Position numbers and translations under genes: made by a program. From Nocardia sp. NBC_01730 (GTDB taxonomy: Bacteria; Actinomycetota; Actinomycetes; Mycobacteriales; Mycobacteriaceae), in NCBI RefSeq assembly GCF_035920445.1, contig NZ_CP109162.1, positions 2,790,001 to 2,854,000 of the forward strand: a stretch of DNA of 64,000 nucleotides, read 5' to 3'. This document shows positions 55,009 to 63,836 of the stretch, piece after piece. Position 1 is the first letter of the stretch, and each line of letters starts with the position of its first letter. A model generated the notes under the pieces. The model searched no databases and was not told the DNA's origin. It saw nothing but the letters and a program-made list of their open reading frames with translations.

Positions 55009-55928
55009 CCGAACCCGCCGTTTGCGTCGATGGCGTCGTCAAGCGTTACGGCGAGACCACGGCGGTGGACAGCCTCTCCTTCGCGGTTGAACGGGCGCAG
55101 GTGCTCGCACTGCTCGGTCCGAACGGCGCGGGCAAGACCACCACGGTGGAGATGTGCGAGGGATTCGCCTCGCCGGACGCTGGTTCTGTGCGCGTGCTCG
55201 GCATGGACCCGGTCGCTGATTCCGAGCGGCTTCGCCCTCACATCGGCGTGATGCTGCAGGGCGGCGGCGCGTACCCGGGTGCGCGGGCGGGCGAGATGCT
55301 CGACCTGGTCGCCGCGTACTCCGCCGATCCGCTCGATCCGGAGTGGCTGCTGCGCACGCTCGGGCTGCAGGACAACCGCCGCACGCCCTACCGTCGCCTG
55401 TCCGGCGGCCAGCAGCAGCGGCTCGCGCTGGCCTGCGCGCTGGTGGGCAAGCCGGAGATCGTGTTTCTGGACGAACCCACCGCGGGCCTGGACGCACAGG
55501 CCCGGCTGATGGTCTGGGAGCTGATCGATGCCCTGCGCAGGGATGGGGTGACCGTCGTGCTCACCACGCACATGATGGACGAGGCCGAGCAGCTCGCCGA
55601 CCAGCTGGTGATCATCGATCACGGCCGCATCGTCGCCTCCGGCACCCCCGCCGAGGTCACCGCGCACGGTGCGGCCGGACAGCTGCGATTCTGCGCTCCG
55701 CCGAAACTGAACCTCGAACTATTGACAACGGCTCTACCCGAAGGATTCGCGCCCAGGGAGACCGCGCCCGGCACGTATCTGGTGGAGGGCGAGATCAACC
55801 CGCAGGTGCTCGCGACAGTTACCGCATGGTGCGCGCGGATGAACGTTCTGGCCACCGACATCCGGATCGATCAGCGCCGCCTCGAAGACGTCTTCCTGGA
55901 ACTGACCGGACGGGACCTGCGCGGATGA
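55005..55928 (+). CDS. ABC transporter ATP-binding protein (DrrA-type)
   Basis: A 307-residue ATPase: Walker A GPNGAGKTT near residue 38, Q-loop in VMLQGGGAYPGARAGE, signature LSGGQQQRLALA and Walker B IVFLDEPTAGLDAQ. The last 80 residues form the extra C-terminal domain of drug-export (DrrA/CcmA-like) ATPases, ending RLEDVFLELTGRDLRG. The start is GTG 55005. It overlaps the permease gene by four bases. In mycobacteria the corresponding pair lies between mptB and ctaA. The substrate is unknown. Confidence 0.92.
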   Translation: MTEPAVCVDGVVKRYGETTAVDSLSFAVERAQVLALLGPNGAGKTTTVEMCEGFASPDAGSVRVLGMDPVADSERLRPHIGVMLQGGGAYPGARAGEMLDLVAAYSADPLDPEWLLRTLGLQDNRRTPYRRLSGGQQQRLALACALVGKPEIVFLDEPTAGLDAQARLMVWELIDALRRDGVTVVLTTHMMDEAEQLADQLVIIDHGRIVASGTPAEVTAHGAAGQLRFCAPPKLNLELLTTALPEGFAPRETAPGTYLVEGEINPQVLATVTAWCARMNVLATDIRIDQRRLEDVFLELTGRDLRG

Positions 55929-56716
55929 GCCAGCACGACCTGACCGCCAACCGCTTCGCGCCGGGCACCTTCACGCCCGCCCCGCGCCCGAGCTCGCGCG
56001 CCGCGATGATGATCGCGCAGACCCGGCTGGAGCTGGTCCTGTTGCTGCGCAACGGAGAACAGCTGCTGCTCACCATGTTCATTCCGATCACCCTGCTGGT
56101 CGGCCTGAGCCTGCTGCCGTTCGGCGATCTCGGCACGGATCGGGTGGACAAGATCGTGCCCGCGGTGATGATGGTTGCCGTCATGTCGACCGCGTTCACC
56201 GGCCAGGCCATCGCGGTCGGCTTCGACCGGCGCTACGGCGCGCTCAAACGGCTCGGCGCGACAGCGCTGCCGCGTTGGGGGGTCATCGCGGGCAAGAGCG
56301 CGGCGGTGCTCATCGTCGTCGTATTGCAGGCGATTCTGCTCGGCGTGATCGGCTTCGCGCTCGGCTGGCGTCCCGAGCCGGTTGGCCTGCTGCTCGGCGC
56401 CGGTGTGATCGCGCTCGGCACCGCCACCTTCGCGGCGATGGGGCTGCTACTCGGCGGCACCCTCAAGGCGGAGGTCGTGCTCGCGCTGGCGAACATCCTC
56501 TGGTTCGTCATGCTCGGCATCGCCAGCATCGTGTTCGCCTCCGACGACCTGCCGACCGCGGTGAACGTGCTGGCCCGGCTGATCCCCTCGGGCGCGCTGG
56601 CGGTCACCCTGGAGGATTCGATGCGCAGCAGCGTCGACTGGTTCGGGCTGGCTGTGCTCGCGGTCTGGGGCGGCGCGTCCGGCGTCCTCGCGACCCGGCT
56701 GTTCCGCTTCCACTGA
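55925..56716 (+). CDS. ABC-2-type transporter permease
   Basis: A 263-residue membrane protein with six hydrophobic segments after a cytoplasmic N-terminus (residues 1-42). RRYGALKRLGATALPRWGVI is the ABC-2/DrrB conserved loop, and LIPSGALAVTLEDSM is near the end. It partners the ATPase encoded just upstream, with an ATGA overlap. Given its place between the mannosyltransferase and ctaA it may export a lipid or envelope component, but the substrate cannot be read. Confidence 0.9.
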   Translation: MSQHDLTANRFAPGTFTPAPRPSSRAAMMIAQTRLELVLLLRNGEQLLLTMFIPITLLVGLSLLPFGDLGTDRVDKIVPAVMMVAVMSTAFTGQAIAVGFDRRYGALKRLGATALPRWGVIAGKSAAVLIVVVLQAILLGVIGFALGWRPEPVGLLLGAGVIALGTATFAAMGLLLGGTLKAEVVLALANILWFVMLGIASIVFASDDLPTAVNVLARLIPSGALAVTLEDSMRSSVDWFGLAVLAVWGGASGVLATRLFRFH

Positions 56717-56784
56717 CTCATCCAACGACGGAATGTAGTAGACCGGATGCCGGCACCCGATCGGCCCCGGCTACCATTCTCGAC

Positions 56785-57759
56785 GTGCTGTATCGCGCGT
56801 TTCTTCGACTCGTCGACAAGCTGCCGCTGCCCTCGCTGCGGGTGCAGCGCCTGACCGCGGTCGCGGTCATCCTCTCCCAGGCAGGTATCTCGGTCACCGG
56901 CGCCGTCGTCCGGGTCACCGCGTCCGGCCTCGGCTGCCCGACTTGGCCGCAGTGCTTCCCGGGCAGTTTCACCCCGGTCGCGGTCTCGGAGGTTTCGGCC
57001 GTCCACCAGGCCGTCGAGTTCTCCAACCGGCTGCTCACTTTCGCCGTCACGCTGTGCGCCGCGCTGGTGGTGCTCGCGGTGACCCGTGCGCGCCGCCGCC
57101 GCGAAGTGCTCGTATACGCGTGGCTGATGCCCGGCGGCACGGTCGTGCAGGCGATCATCGGCGGCATCACGGTGCGCACGGGCCTGCTGTGGTGGACGGT
57201 CTCGATGCACCTGCTCGCGTCCATGGTGATGGTGTGGCTCGCGGTGGTGTTGTACGCGAAGATCGGCGAACCCGACGACGGCATCGACACCGTACGGGCG
57301 CCCGCGCCGCTGCGCTGGCTCACCGGGCTCAGCGGTGTCGCGCTGAGCGCCGTGCTCATCGCGGGCACCATGGTGACCGCGGCGGGGCCGCACGCGGGCG
57401 ACAAGAGCATCGAGCGTCCCGTCGAGCGTCTGCAGATCGAGATCGTCACGCTGGTGCACCTGCACTCGCAGTTGCTGGTCGGGTATCTCGCGCTGCTGGT
57501 CGGCCTGGCATTCGGCCTGTTCGCGGTCGGCATCACGCCCGCGGTACGCACCCGCCTGTTCGCGCTGCTCGCGCTGGTCTGGTCGCAGGCGCTGGTCGGC
57601 GTGGTGCAGTACTTCACCGACGTTCCCGCGGCCTTGGTCGTCGTGCACGTCGGCGGAGCTGCGGCCTGCACCGCCGCGACCGCCGCACTGTGGGCCTCGC
57701 TGCGCACCAGGGAACGGGTCGGAGCGCCGGTACCGAATACTGCGACACAGGCGGCCTGA
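56785..57759 (+). CDS. ctaA: Haem A synthase (CtaA/COX15)
   Basis: A 324-residue, eight-segment membrane protein. GCPTWPQCFPG carries the extracytoplasmic cysteine pair. The four haem-ligand histidines sit in SAVHQAVEFSNRLL, SMHLLASMVM, LVHLHSQLLVGYLA and VVVHVGGAAA. The duplicated helix bundle is typical of CtaA, which converts haem O to haem A for cytochrome oxidase. The start is GTG 56785 and the frame stays open far upstream. It ends the mptB-ABC-ctaA group. Confidence 0.94.
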   Translation: MLYRAFLRLVDKLPLPSLRVQRLTAVAVILSQAGISVTGAVVRVTASGLGCPTWPQCFPGSFTPVAVSEVSAVHQAVEFSNRLLTFAVTLCAALVVLAVTRARRRREVLVYAWLMPGGTVVQAIIGGITVRTGLLWWTVSMHLLASMVMVWLAVVLYAKIGEPDDGIDTVRAPAPLRWLTGLSGVALSAVLIAGTMVTAAGPHAGDKSIERPVERLQIEIVTLVHLHSQLLVGYLALLVGLAFGLFAVGITPAVRTRLFALLALVWSQALVGVVQYFTDVPAALVVVHVGGAAACTAATAALWASLRTRERVGAPVPNTATQAA

Positions 57760-57787
57760 CCGCCCGCCGCGGGTACCGTGGTCGTAC

Positions 57788-58771
57788 GTGCCGACGCCTG
57801 AGCCGAAAACCGAAGCCCCCGAGCCATTTCCCGACATCGAGCCCTACGACCACGGACTGCTCGTCGTCGGTGAAGGCCACCGGATCTACTGGGAGACAAG
57901 CGGCAACCCGACCGGCAGACCGGCGCTGGTCGTGCACGGCGGTCCCGGCGGCGGGGGACGGCGCGGCGCACGCAAGTCGTTCGACCCGGACATCTACCGG
58001 ATCGTCTTGTTCGACCAGCGCGGCTGCGGGGAAAGCCTGCCGCATGCCTCCGACCCAGCGGTCGACATGGCGGACAACACCACCGACCATCTGATCACCG
58101 ACATGGAACGGCTGCGCGAGCACCTCGGGATCGACCGATGGCTGCTCTATGGCGGCTCCTGGGGCTCCACGCTGATCCTCGCCTACGCCGAGCGTCACCC
58201 GGAGCGGGTCAGCGGGATCGTGCTAGTCGGCGTCACGATGACCAGACCCGCAGAGATCGACTGGCTCTATCGCGGGGTCGCGCGGCTGCTGCCCGAGGAG
58301 TGGGAGACCTTCCGCGACGGCGTGCCCGTCACCGACCGCGGCGGCGATCTCGTCGAAGCCTATCGTCGTCTGCTCGAAAGCCCCGACCCTGCGACACGCG
58401 ATTTGGCGGCGCGGCGGTGGTGCGCCTGGGAGGACGCCGTGATCGCGCACGAAAACCTCGGCAGCCCAGGACAATACAGCGCCAAACCGGACGCGGCGCA
58501 GCTGGCCTTCGTGCGGATCTGCACGCATTACTTCGCCAACGCCGCCTGGCTCGAGGACGGGCAACTGCTGCGCGAGGCACATCGGCTGGCGGGAATCCCC
58601 GGCGTCTTGATCCACGGCAGACTCGACCTGAGCGGCCCGCTGTACACCGCCTGGCAGCTCGCCGAGGCGTGGCCCGACGCGGAGCTCCAGGTCATCGAGA
58701 ATTCCGGACATACCGGCAGCCCGGCCATGCGCACCGCCGTCCTGCGAGCCATCGCCCGGTTTGCGAGATAA
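57788..58771 (+). CDS. pip: Proline iminopeptidase (alpha/beta hydrolase)
   Basis: A 327-residue alpha/beta hydrolase. VVHGGPGGGGRRG holds the oxyanion HGGPG motif, FDQRGCGESLPHA is the S33 peptidase signature, and GGSWGSTL carries the nucleophile S124. IHGRLDLSGP and NSGHTGS supply Asp and His. These are the hallmarks of prolyl iminopeptidase, which removes N-terminal proline from peptides. The GTG 57788 start is 28 bases after ctaA. The stop TAA at 58769-58771 overlaps a short inverted repeat. Confidence 0.93.
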   Translation: MPTPEPKTEAPEPFPDIEPYDHGLLVVGEGHRIYWETSGNPTGRPALVVHGGPGGGGRRGARKSFDPDIYRIVLFDQRGCGESLPHASDPAVDMADNTTDHLITDMERLREHLGIDRWLLYGGSWGSTLILAYAERHPERVSGIVLVGVTMTRPAEIDWLYRGVARLLPEEWETFRDGVPVTDRGGDLVEAYRRLLESPDPATRDLAARRWCAWEDAVIAHENLGSPGQYSAKPDAAQLAFVRICTHYFANAAWLEDGQLLREAHRLAGIPGVLIHGRLDLSGPLYTAWQLAEAWPDAELQVIENSGHTGSPAMRTAVLRAIARFAR

Positions 58772-58780
58772 GTCCGAATT

Positions 58781-58794
58781 GTGACTTAAGTACT
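58781..58794 (+). promoter_or_regulatory. Possible DosR-like site before the UspA gene
   Basis: GTGACTTAAGTACT matches 11 of 14 positions of the GGGACTWWAGTCCC core of the dormancy-regulator (DosR) consensus as I recall it, and lies 89 bases before the UspA start. UspA proteins are common DosR-regulon members. The outer positions match poorly. Confidence 0.35.
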
Positions 58795-58883
58795 TGGCAT
58801 CGGTGTCCGGCGACCCCGTTGTCCGCAGTTTCCGGCTGCCAGTGTGAAAGGGCACCCAGTCGAAACGATCAACCGGAGAACAG

Positions 58884-59768
58884 ATGAGCACGCCAGCCGA
58901 CCACCGGTCGATCGTCGTCGGAGTCGACGGCACCGCCACGGCACTGGCTGCAGCACGCTGGGCAGGCGACCTCGCGGCCCGTCAGCGTGTCCCGCTGGTG
59001 CTGCTCGGGGTCGCTCCCGCGCTCGACCATCCGGTGACCGCGGCGGCGTTGGCGGAGACCGATCTGCTTCCCGAACTACGCGCCGCGGCGCAGCGCAAGG
59101 TCGAAGAGGCATTCGCGGCCGTACGCGGCGATCAACCGCGGGTGGAGATTCAGCAGATCGTCGAAGCCGGCATTCCCGCACGCAAACTGATCGAACGCAG
59201 CGCGGCCGCAAGCATGGTCGTGCTGGCCGCGAACGTCAGCGACCGGTTCAGCACGCTCCTCCTCGGGTCCACCGCGCTCATGGTCGCGAACAAGGCGACC
59301 TGCCCCGTGGCCATATGGCGCGGAAAGACCAACAATCCGCTGCCGGATCGGCGGCCTGTGCTGGTCGGCGTGGACGGCAGCCCGGGCAGCTCCGCCGCGA
59401 TCGGCGAGGCATTCGAGTTGGCCTCGGCGCTCGACGTCGGGGTGATCGCGTTGCACGCCTGGAACGACCCGGACCTGCTGCAGTGGACTCCGGTACCCGA
59501 CGCCACGACCACCCTCGCCCAGCGGGAGAAGGAACTGCTGTCCGAGCGCATGGCCGGATGGAGCGAGAAGTATCCGGACGTCGCGGTCACCAAGGTGGTC
59601 CAGAAGAGCTTGCCCGCGCAGGCACTGCTCGAGCACGCCGAGAACGCGCAATTGGTGCTGACCGGCAGCCGCGGGCACAACCGTCTCACCGGGCTACTGG
59701 TCGGCTCGACCAGTCAGAACCTGCTGCACCACTCGCCGCGACCCATGGTCATCTGCCGCGAACAGTAG
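58884..59768 (+). CDS. Tandem universal stress protein (UspA family)
   Basis: A 294-residue protein with two Usp domains, each starting with an ATP-site motif: IVVGVDGTATALAAARWAGD at about 9 and VLVGVDGSPGSSAAIGEAFE at about 157. The second ends with LTGSRGHNRLTGLLVGSTSQ, the GxxGxxxxxxGS(T) ATP-binding loop. The first loop is ANVSDRFSTLLLGSTALM. Two-domain proteins of this kind are dormancy- or hypoxia-induced in mycobacteria. A small membrane-protein gene lies 24 bases behind it. Confidence 0.92.
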   Translation: MSTPADHRSIVVGVDGTATALAAARWAGDLAARQRVPLVLLGVAPALDHPVTAAALAETDLLPELRAAAQRKVEEAFAAVRGDQPRVEIQQIVEAGIPARKLIERSAAASMVVLAANVSDRFSTLLLGSTALMVANKATCPVAIWRGKTNNPLPDRRPVLVGVDGSPGSSAAIGEAFELASALDVGVIALHAWNDPDLLQWTPVPDATTTLAQREKELLSERMAGWSEKYPDVAVTKVVQKSLPAQALLEHAENAQLVLTGSRGHNRLTGLLVGSTSQNLLHHSPRPMVICREQ

Positions 59769-59792
59769 AACTCCCAACTGGAGGCCATTGTT

Positions 59793-60032
59793 ATGAGCCA
59801 AAATCTACACCCCGGACAGCGCGACCCGGACCTCGCGCTACTCGCACCGGTCGCGCTGGTCCTCGGCGTGATGATGGTGGTCACCGCGCTGGCCGCGGTG
59901 GTCGAAATCCCCCACTGGGCATCGGATTACGGCATCATGGTGGTCGTTGCGAGTGTCCTCTACCTCATCGGGGCCGGCGGGCTGATGTACTGGGCGATCG
60001 ACCAGCTGCGGAATCGCTCGGACGAAGCCTGA
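59793..60032 (+). CDS. Small two-segment membrane protein
   Basis: A 79-residue protein with two hydrophobic stretches, LLAPVALVLGVMMVVTALAA and YGIMVVVASVLYLIGAGGLM, and short polar ends. It is 24 bases behind the UspA gene, in the same direction. ATG 59793 has GGAGG upstream. No family is recognised; co-transcription with a stress protein suggests a membrane accessory role. Confidence 0.7.
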   Translation: MSQNLHPGQRDPDLALLAPVALVLGVMMVVTALAAVVEIPHWASDYGIMVVVASVLYLIGAGGLMYWAIDQLRNRSDEA

Positions 60033-60570
60033 TCTCGCGCGCTCCCGCACGGTTCGCGGAACAAGCACTCGTTCGGCAGCCCGGGCAGTCCGGTGACCGC
60101 GTGGTAATCGGCGCCCCGCTCCTGGACTGATTGCGCGGCCACGATCGTGCAGACCGCGAAATCCGAACGTACATCGTGTAGACCCTCTGTATACGGTCGT
60201 CGCGTGGCGGAGCAGGTAGCCGAACGGATTCGGTGCCGGTTGCTCATCGGCCAGGCTGGACGTCGCTACTGCTCTCCTATACCACCCGGAACAGGACCTT
60301 GCCTCTCGCAATCGAGGCGCTGAAGACTTCGTGCGACGGACCGACTCGCTCGATATCACACTAGGTCACGAACTCGGAGCTGCCATCGAATCGGCTCCGG
60401 CGTGCACGTCGACAAGGCTATCTCGCAGATTTCACGAACGGTCAGCGCTGCCCGACAAGCGCAACGGTTCGTGGTCCCGGCGCACTGATGGCGCCAACAC
60501 GCTCTACTGGGGAGCCCGGGCGCGCAGAATCGAACCAGAACGATCTCGAACCCGCGAGCAAGGAGGGACC
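60033..60570. other. Gene-poor region before the bicupin gene
   Basis: About 540 bases without a supported gene. The bicupin frame is open upstream to 60331 but that part is Arg/Ser-rich and unlike the family. No clear repeat was seen, and no promoter can be fixed. Confidence 0.4.
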
Positions 60571-61608
60571 GTGTGCAATCCGTCGATCCATGTCGCGTCG
60601 CTGCTGAAGGGCGAAGAGGTCTACCGCAGCGAACTCGGTTCGCTGACCAGACTCACCGCCGACAGTTTTCCGATCCTCAGTGGGCTCTCGATCAAACGAC
60701 TCACGCTGGCGCCCGGCGCGATTCGCGAACCGCACTGGCACGCCAATGCCACCGAACTCACCTACTGCACCGCCGGGCAAGCGTTGGTATCGGTACTGGA
60801 CAACGGCAGTAACTTCGCCTCGTTCCTGGTGAGCGCCGGGGAAATGTTCCACATCGATTCCGGCGCCCTGCACCACGTCGAGAACATCGGCGACACCGAC
60901 GCGGAATTCATCCTGGCGTTCCGCCATGAACGACCCGAGGACTTCGGATTCAGCGCTGCCCTCGGTGCGATGACCGACTCCGTGCTCGGCAATACCTACG
61001 ACCTGTCTGCCGCGGACTTCACCAAGATCCGGCGCAGCACCACCGCCAGGCTCATCGCGCAACGCGACGGCGATCCCGACATCCCGTCTGCCGCCCATTT
61101 CGGCGACCCACACCACTTCGCCCTCGAAGCGATGCCGACGACGGTGGACTCGCCGGTCGGCTCCGCGCGCACCGCCCGCGAACAGTTCTGGCCGGCACTG
61201 CACGACATCTCGATGTACTCGCTGCGAGTCCGGGAAGACGGCATGCGCGAACCACATTGGCATCCCATCACCGCCGAAATGGGCTACGTCCACCAAGGTT
61301 CCGCGCGTATGACGATCATGGATCCGGACGGGACGTTGGACACCTACACCGTGCAGGAAGGGGAGGTGTACTTCATCCCCCGCGCCTACCCCCACCACAT
61401 CGAGGTCGTCGACTCACCCCGAATTCACCTGTTGATATTTTTCGACCAACCGACACCCGCCGACATCGGCTACCGCGCCTCGATGAGCGCCTACTCCCGC
61501 AAAGTCCTCGCCGCGACATTCGGCATCACCCTCGACGAACTCCCTGATCTCCCCTTCACCCCCACCGACCCCCTGATCGTCACCCGAAATAATCCACTCG
61601 CCCCGTAG
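60571..61608 (+). CDS. Bicupin, oxalate decarboxylase/oxidase-like
   Basis: Beginning at GTG 60571, with AAGGAGG three bases before it, this 345-residue protein has two cupin domains. The first has REPHWHANATELTYCTAGQA (H55, H57 and E62) and GEMFHIDSGALHHVENIGD (H101). The second has REPHWHPITAEMGYVHQGSA and GEVYFIPRAYPHHIEVVD. The HxH...E...H metal-binding pattern is intact in both. The layout matches bicupins of the oxalate decarboxylase type (manganese) and related germin-like oxidases. The substrate is not assured. Confidence 0.85.
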   Translation: MCNPSIHVASLLKGEEVYRSELGSLTRLTADSFPILSGLSIKRLTLAPGAIREPHWHANATELTYCTAGQALVSVLDNGSNFASFLVSAGEMFHIDSGALHHVENIGDTDAEFILAFRHERPEDFGFSAALGAMTDSVLGNTYDLSAADFTKIRRSTTARLIAQRDGDPDIPSAAHFGDPHHFALEAMPTTVDSPVGSARTAREQFWPALHDISMYSLRVREDGMREPHWHPITAEMGYVHQGSARMTIMDPDGTLDTYTVQEGEVYFIPRAYPHHIEVVDSPRIHLLIFFDQPTPADIGYRASMSAYSRKVLAATFGITLDELPDLPFTPTDPLIVTRNNPLAP

Positions 61609-61631
61609 TCGAAGCGATCGGGCGCGGCGGG

Positions 61632-61871
61632 TTGGCGTCGGCCCGAGCCCGGGTTCGGCTATTTCGGCATATCATCCACTCCGCCACCACCATCCCCCAT
61701 GTCAACGGCGACGAGCTGGTGCTGCGCTCGGCGTTCGCTATCGTTCAGCCGATCAGCAAGGTCGATACCCGCCTCGGCCTGGCCGACAACAGCCAGGGCG
61801 TGACCATCCGGAAGCACACCGACCCCATCCGCGCCTACTCGGTCACCTGGCCGGAGCTGATGAGGCTGTGA
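61632..61871 (+). pseudogene. 3' fragment of an unidentified gene
   Basis: The last 50 codons (PHVNGDELVLRSAFAIVQPI, then SKVDTRLGLADNSQGVTIRK, ending MRL) have almost exclusively C or G at third positions, as in real genes here. No start or full domain precedes them. I cannot name the family. It lies antisense to the C-terminal extension of the NCS1 permease, so one of the two readings is a relic. Confidence 0.45.
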
Positions 61872-63338
61872 CTCGGACCTGCTCCGTCGCACGATCTTCG
61901 GCTGCTCGGGCGCGTTCGGGGTCGGCGAGAGCGGGCGCACCCGGTGAAATGCCGCGTACCCCACGGTCGCGAGGACGAGGGCGACGAACACACCGAGGTT
62001 GCTGCTGCCCAGGCTTCCCGCGCGGGCCGCCGGCGTGAACAGGTAGCCCAGTAGCGGGCCGATATGCGAATCGGGGGAGGTGACCAGGCCGAGGCCGACA
62101 ATCGTCGCAACGATCAGGCAGCCGACCCCGGCGATGTTCACCCGGCCATAGCCGCCGACCAGGCTGTAGAGAGCCACCCGGTCGTACCCCAGACGACGGC
62201 GTTGCCATATGTCGACGACGTACACGCCCGTCCAGGCGGCCATCACCACCCCGGTCGTGGTGAGGAACGCCTGAAATGGCGCAAAGAAGCCCGGCGCGGC
62301 GAAGGCCACATACCCGCCCGCGGCGGCGATCAGAACCGCATCGACCAACACGGTGAAATGCCGAGGGATCCGGACGCCCAACGTTTGCAGTGCGAGCCCT
62401 GAGGAGTACAGACCGATAATGGAACCGGACACGAACCCCACCAACGCCAGGGCCAGATACGGCACCAGGAACCAGGTGGGCAAGTGGGCCGACAGGGCAC
62501 TCACCGGATCGGTCGCGGCCTGCTCCGCGACGTCCGGGTTCCCTGCGGCCAACAACGTCCCGAACCCCATCAGAACGATGGCAGGTGCGGTACCGCCAAG
62601 CGTGGTCCAGCCGACCAGTGCGCGTTTACTGGACTCACGAGGAAGGTATCGGGTGTAGTCGGCCGCGCAATTGATCCAGCTCAGGCCGAGCGCATTGGCG
62701 ACCAGCATGACACCGCCTGCGAACGCACCCACGCTCGCCTGGCCATGTACCGCAAAGGAGATGTTGGGTAGCGTCAGCACGAAGTAGCCGACCGACAGCC
62801 CGGCGAATATGAGGGCAAACCACTTCTGGATCCGCAAGATCACGTGGCAGCCGTAGATTCCGACCACCGTGGTCACCAGGATGACCATGACCAGAGTGAC
62901 GACCATGACCGGATCGGTATCCATGTCCGGATCGAGGCGATGCGCCACGGTGCGCGCCGCGAGGGCCGCCAAGACCGCCGAGAACGTCTCCCAACCCACC
63001 AACGCAAGGTAGCTGAGCAAGGTCGGGATCTTGTTGCCGTGGAACCCGAATGCCGCGCGGCCTGCCACCATCGTCACCGCTCCGCCCTGCTGCCCGGCCA
63101 GCGACACCAGGCCGAGCAGGCCGAAGGAAAAGACCGCGCCCACTGCCGCGGCCAGCGCCGCAAGGTGCCAGTCGAGGCCGAGCGCAGTCACATACGGACC
63201 GAACGACACCAGGATCACGTTGCAGCTCGTGGCAGCCCATGGCCAGAACAGAGCACGCGGCTTTTCCCTGCGTTCCTCGTCGGTGACCCACTCGGTGCCT
63301 TTGCGCTCGAATGACCAGTCCGATGGTTTCGCTGCCAT
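61659..63338 (-). CDS. NCS1-family nucleobase/cation symporter with C-terminal extension
   Basis: A permease of the cytosine/purine NCS1 family (CodB/FUR-like) with about 12 hydrophobic segments. FWPWAATSCNVILVSFGPYV, GRAAFGFHGNKIPTLLSYLA and LSWINCAADYTRYLPRESSK are the conserved segment 1, 3 and 6 blocks. It imports a nucleobase, hydantoin or similar ring compound with a cation. The proper end would be near residue 485. The open frame goes on for about 70 more polar, Gly/Asp-rich residues that are antisense to a gene fragment, suggesting that the original stop was lost. The start is ATG 63338. Confidence 0.85.
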   Translation of the reverse strand: MAAKPSDWSFERKGTEWVTDEERREKPRALFWPWAATSCNVILVSFGPYVTALGLDWHLAALAAAVGAVFSFGLLGLVSLAGQQGGAVTMVAGRAAFGFHGNKIPTLLSYLALVGWETFSAVLAALAARTVAHRLDPDMDTDPVMVVTLVMVILVTTVVGIYGCHVILRIQKWFALIFAGLSVGYFVLTLPNISFAVHGQASVGAFAGGVMLVANALGLSWINCAADYTRYLPRESSKRALVGWTTLGGTAPAIVLMGFGTLLAAGNPDVAEQAATDPVSALSAHLPTWFLVPYLALALVGFVSGSIIGLYSSGLALQTLGVRIPRHFTVLVDAVLIAAAGGYVAFAAPGFFAPFQAFLTTTGVVMAAWTGVYVVDIWQRRRLGYDRVALYSLVGGYGRVNIAGVGCLIVATIVGLGLVTSPDSHIGPLLGYLFTPAARAGSLGSSNLGVFVALVLATVGYAAFHRVRPLSPTPNAPEQPKIVRRSRSESQPHQLRPGDRVGADGVGVLPDGHALAVVGQAEAGIDLADRLNDSERRAQHQLVAVDMGDGGGGVDDMPK

Positions 63339-63836
63339 ATGAATCCGTTCGACGGGAGCGGGCTGTCCGAACCAACCGCCGCAAGTACGTACACTTGCTC
63401 ATTGTGCCGCTGAATGACGGCACACTAATTGAGTGTAAGATCTCGGGCGATTTACGCAAGCCCCTTCAGCCAGACAGCCGCACCCCGCCCTTCTGTTCGC
63501 CTCCGAGGCGTCCGATGCTGGGATTTTGCCGGTGACCTCGTTGCGATACGCCAGACAGCATCGGTGCGCATGGAGCTGAGGCACTTCGCCACAGCTACCA
63601 TCACGCCCGCACCCTGGCCGCCGGCGTCGTCCTCGCCAGCGCGCCAGCGGCAGGCATACTCCGGATCGCTTCGCGCGAGATGCCTTCCTCCACTTCCGCC
63701 GCGCCAGAGGCCACTGTTCGGGATCGACCCGTCGCCGACCGCGACATCCCAGCCTTACCCAGCTCGGATTCGGCGTGTTGGTTGCAACAGCGAAACGTGA
63801 CGGCTCTGAAGTCTCCGACCCGCGGCGGCGGATCCC
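63339..63836. other. Gene-poor region upstream of the NCS1 gene
   Basis: About 500 bases with no supported gene. Open frames on both strands are Arg/Ser/Pro-rich. Near the permease start are inverted repeats at 63381-63398 (GCAAGT/ACTTGC arms) and 63403-63424 (TGTGCCG/CGGCACA), likely its regulatory region. Confidence 0.4.
63403..63424. promoter_or_regulatory. Inverted repeat upstream of the NCS1 permease
   Basis: TGTGCCG and CGGCACA, 7-bp arms around 8 bases, 65 bases before the permease start. A second dyad (GCAAGT...ACTTGC, 63381-63398) lies between it and the gene. Either could be an operator. Confidence 0.4.

Noticed and set aside
56233..57971. Two long minus-strand open frames opposite the ABC permease and ctaA
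   Set aside because: They are His/Arg/Thr-rich shadows of two clearly recognised plus-strand membrane proteins.
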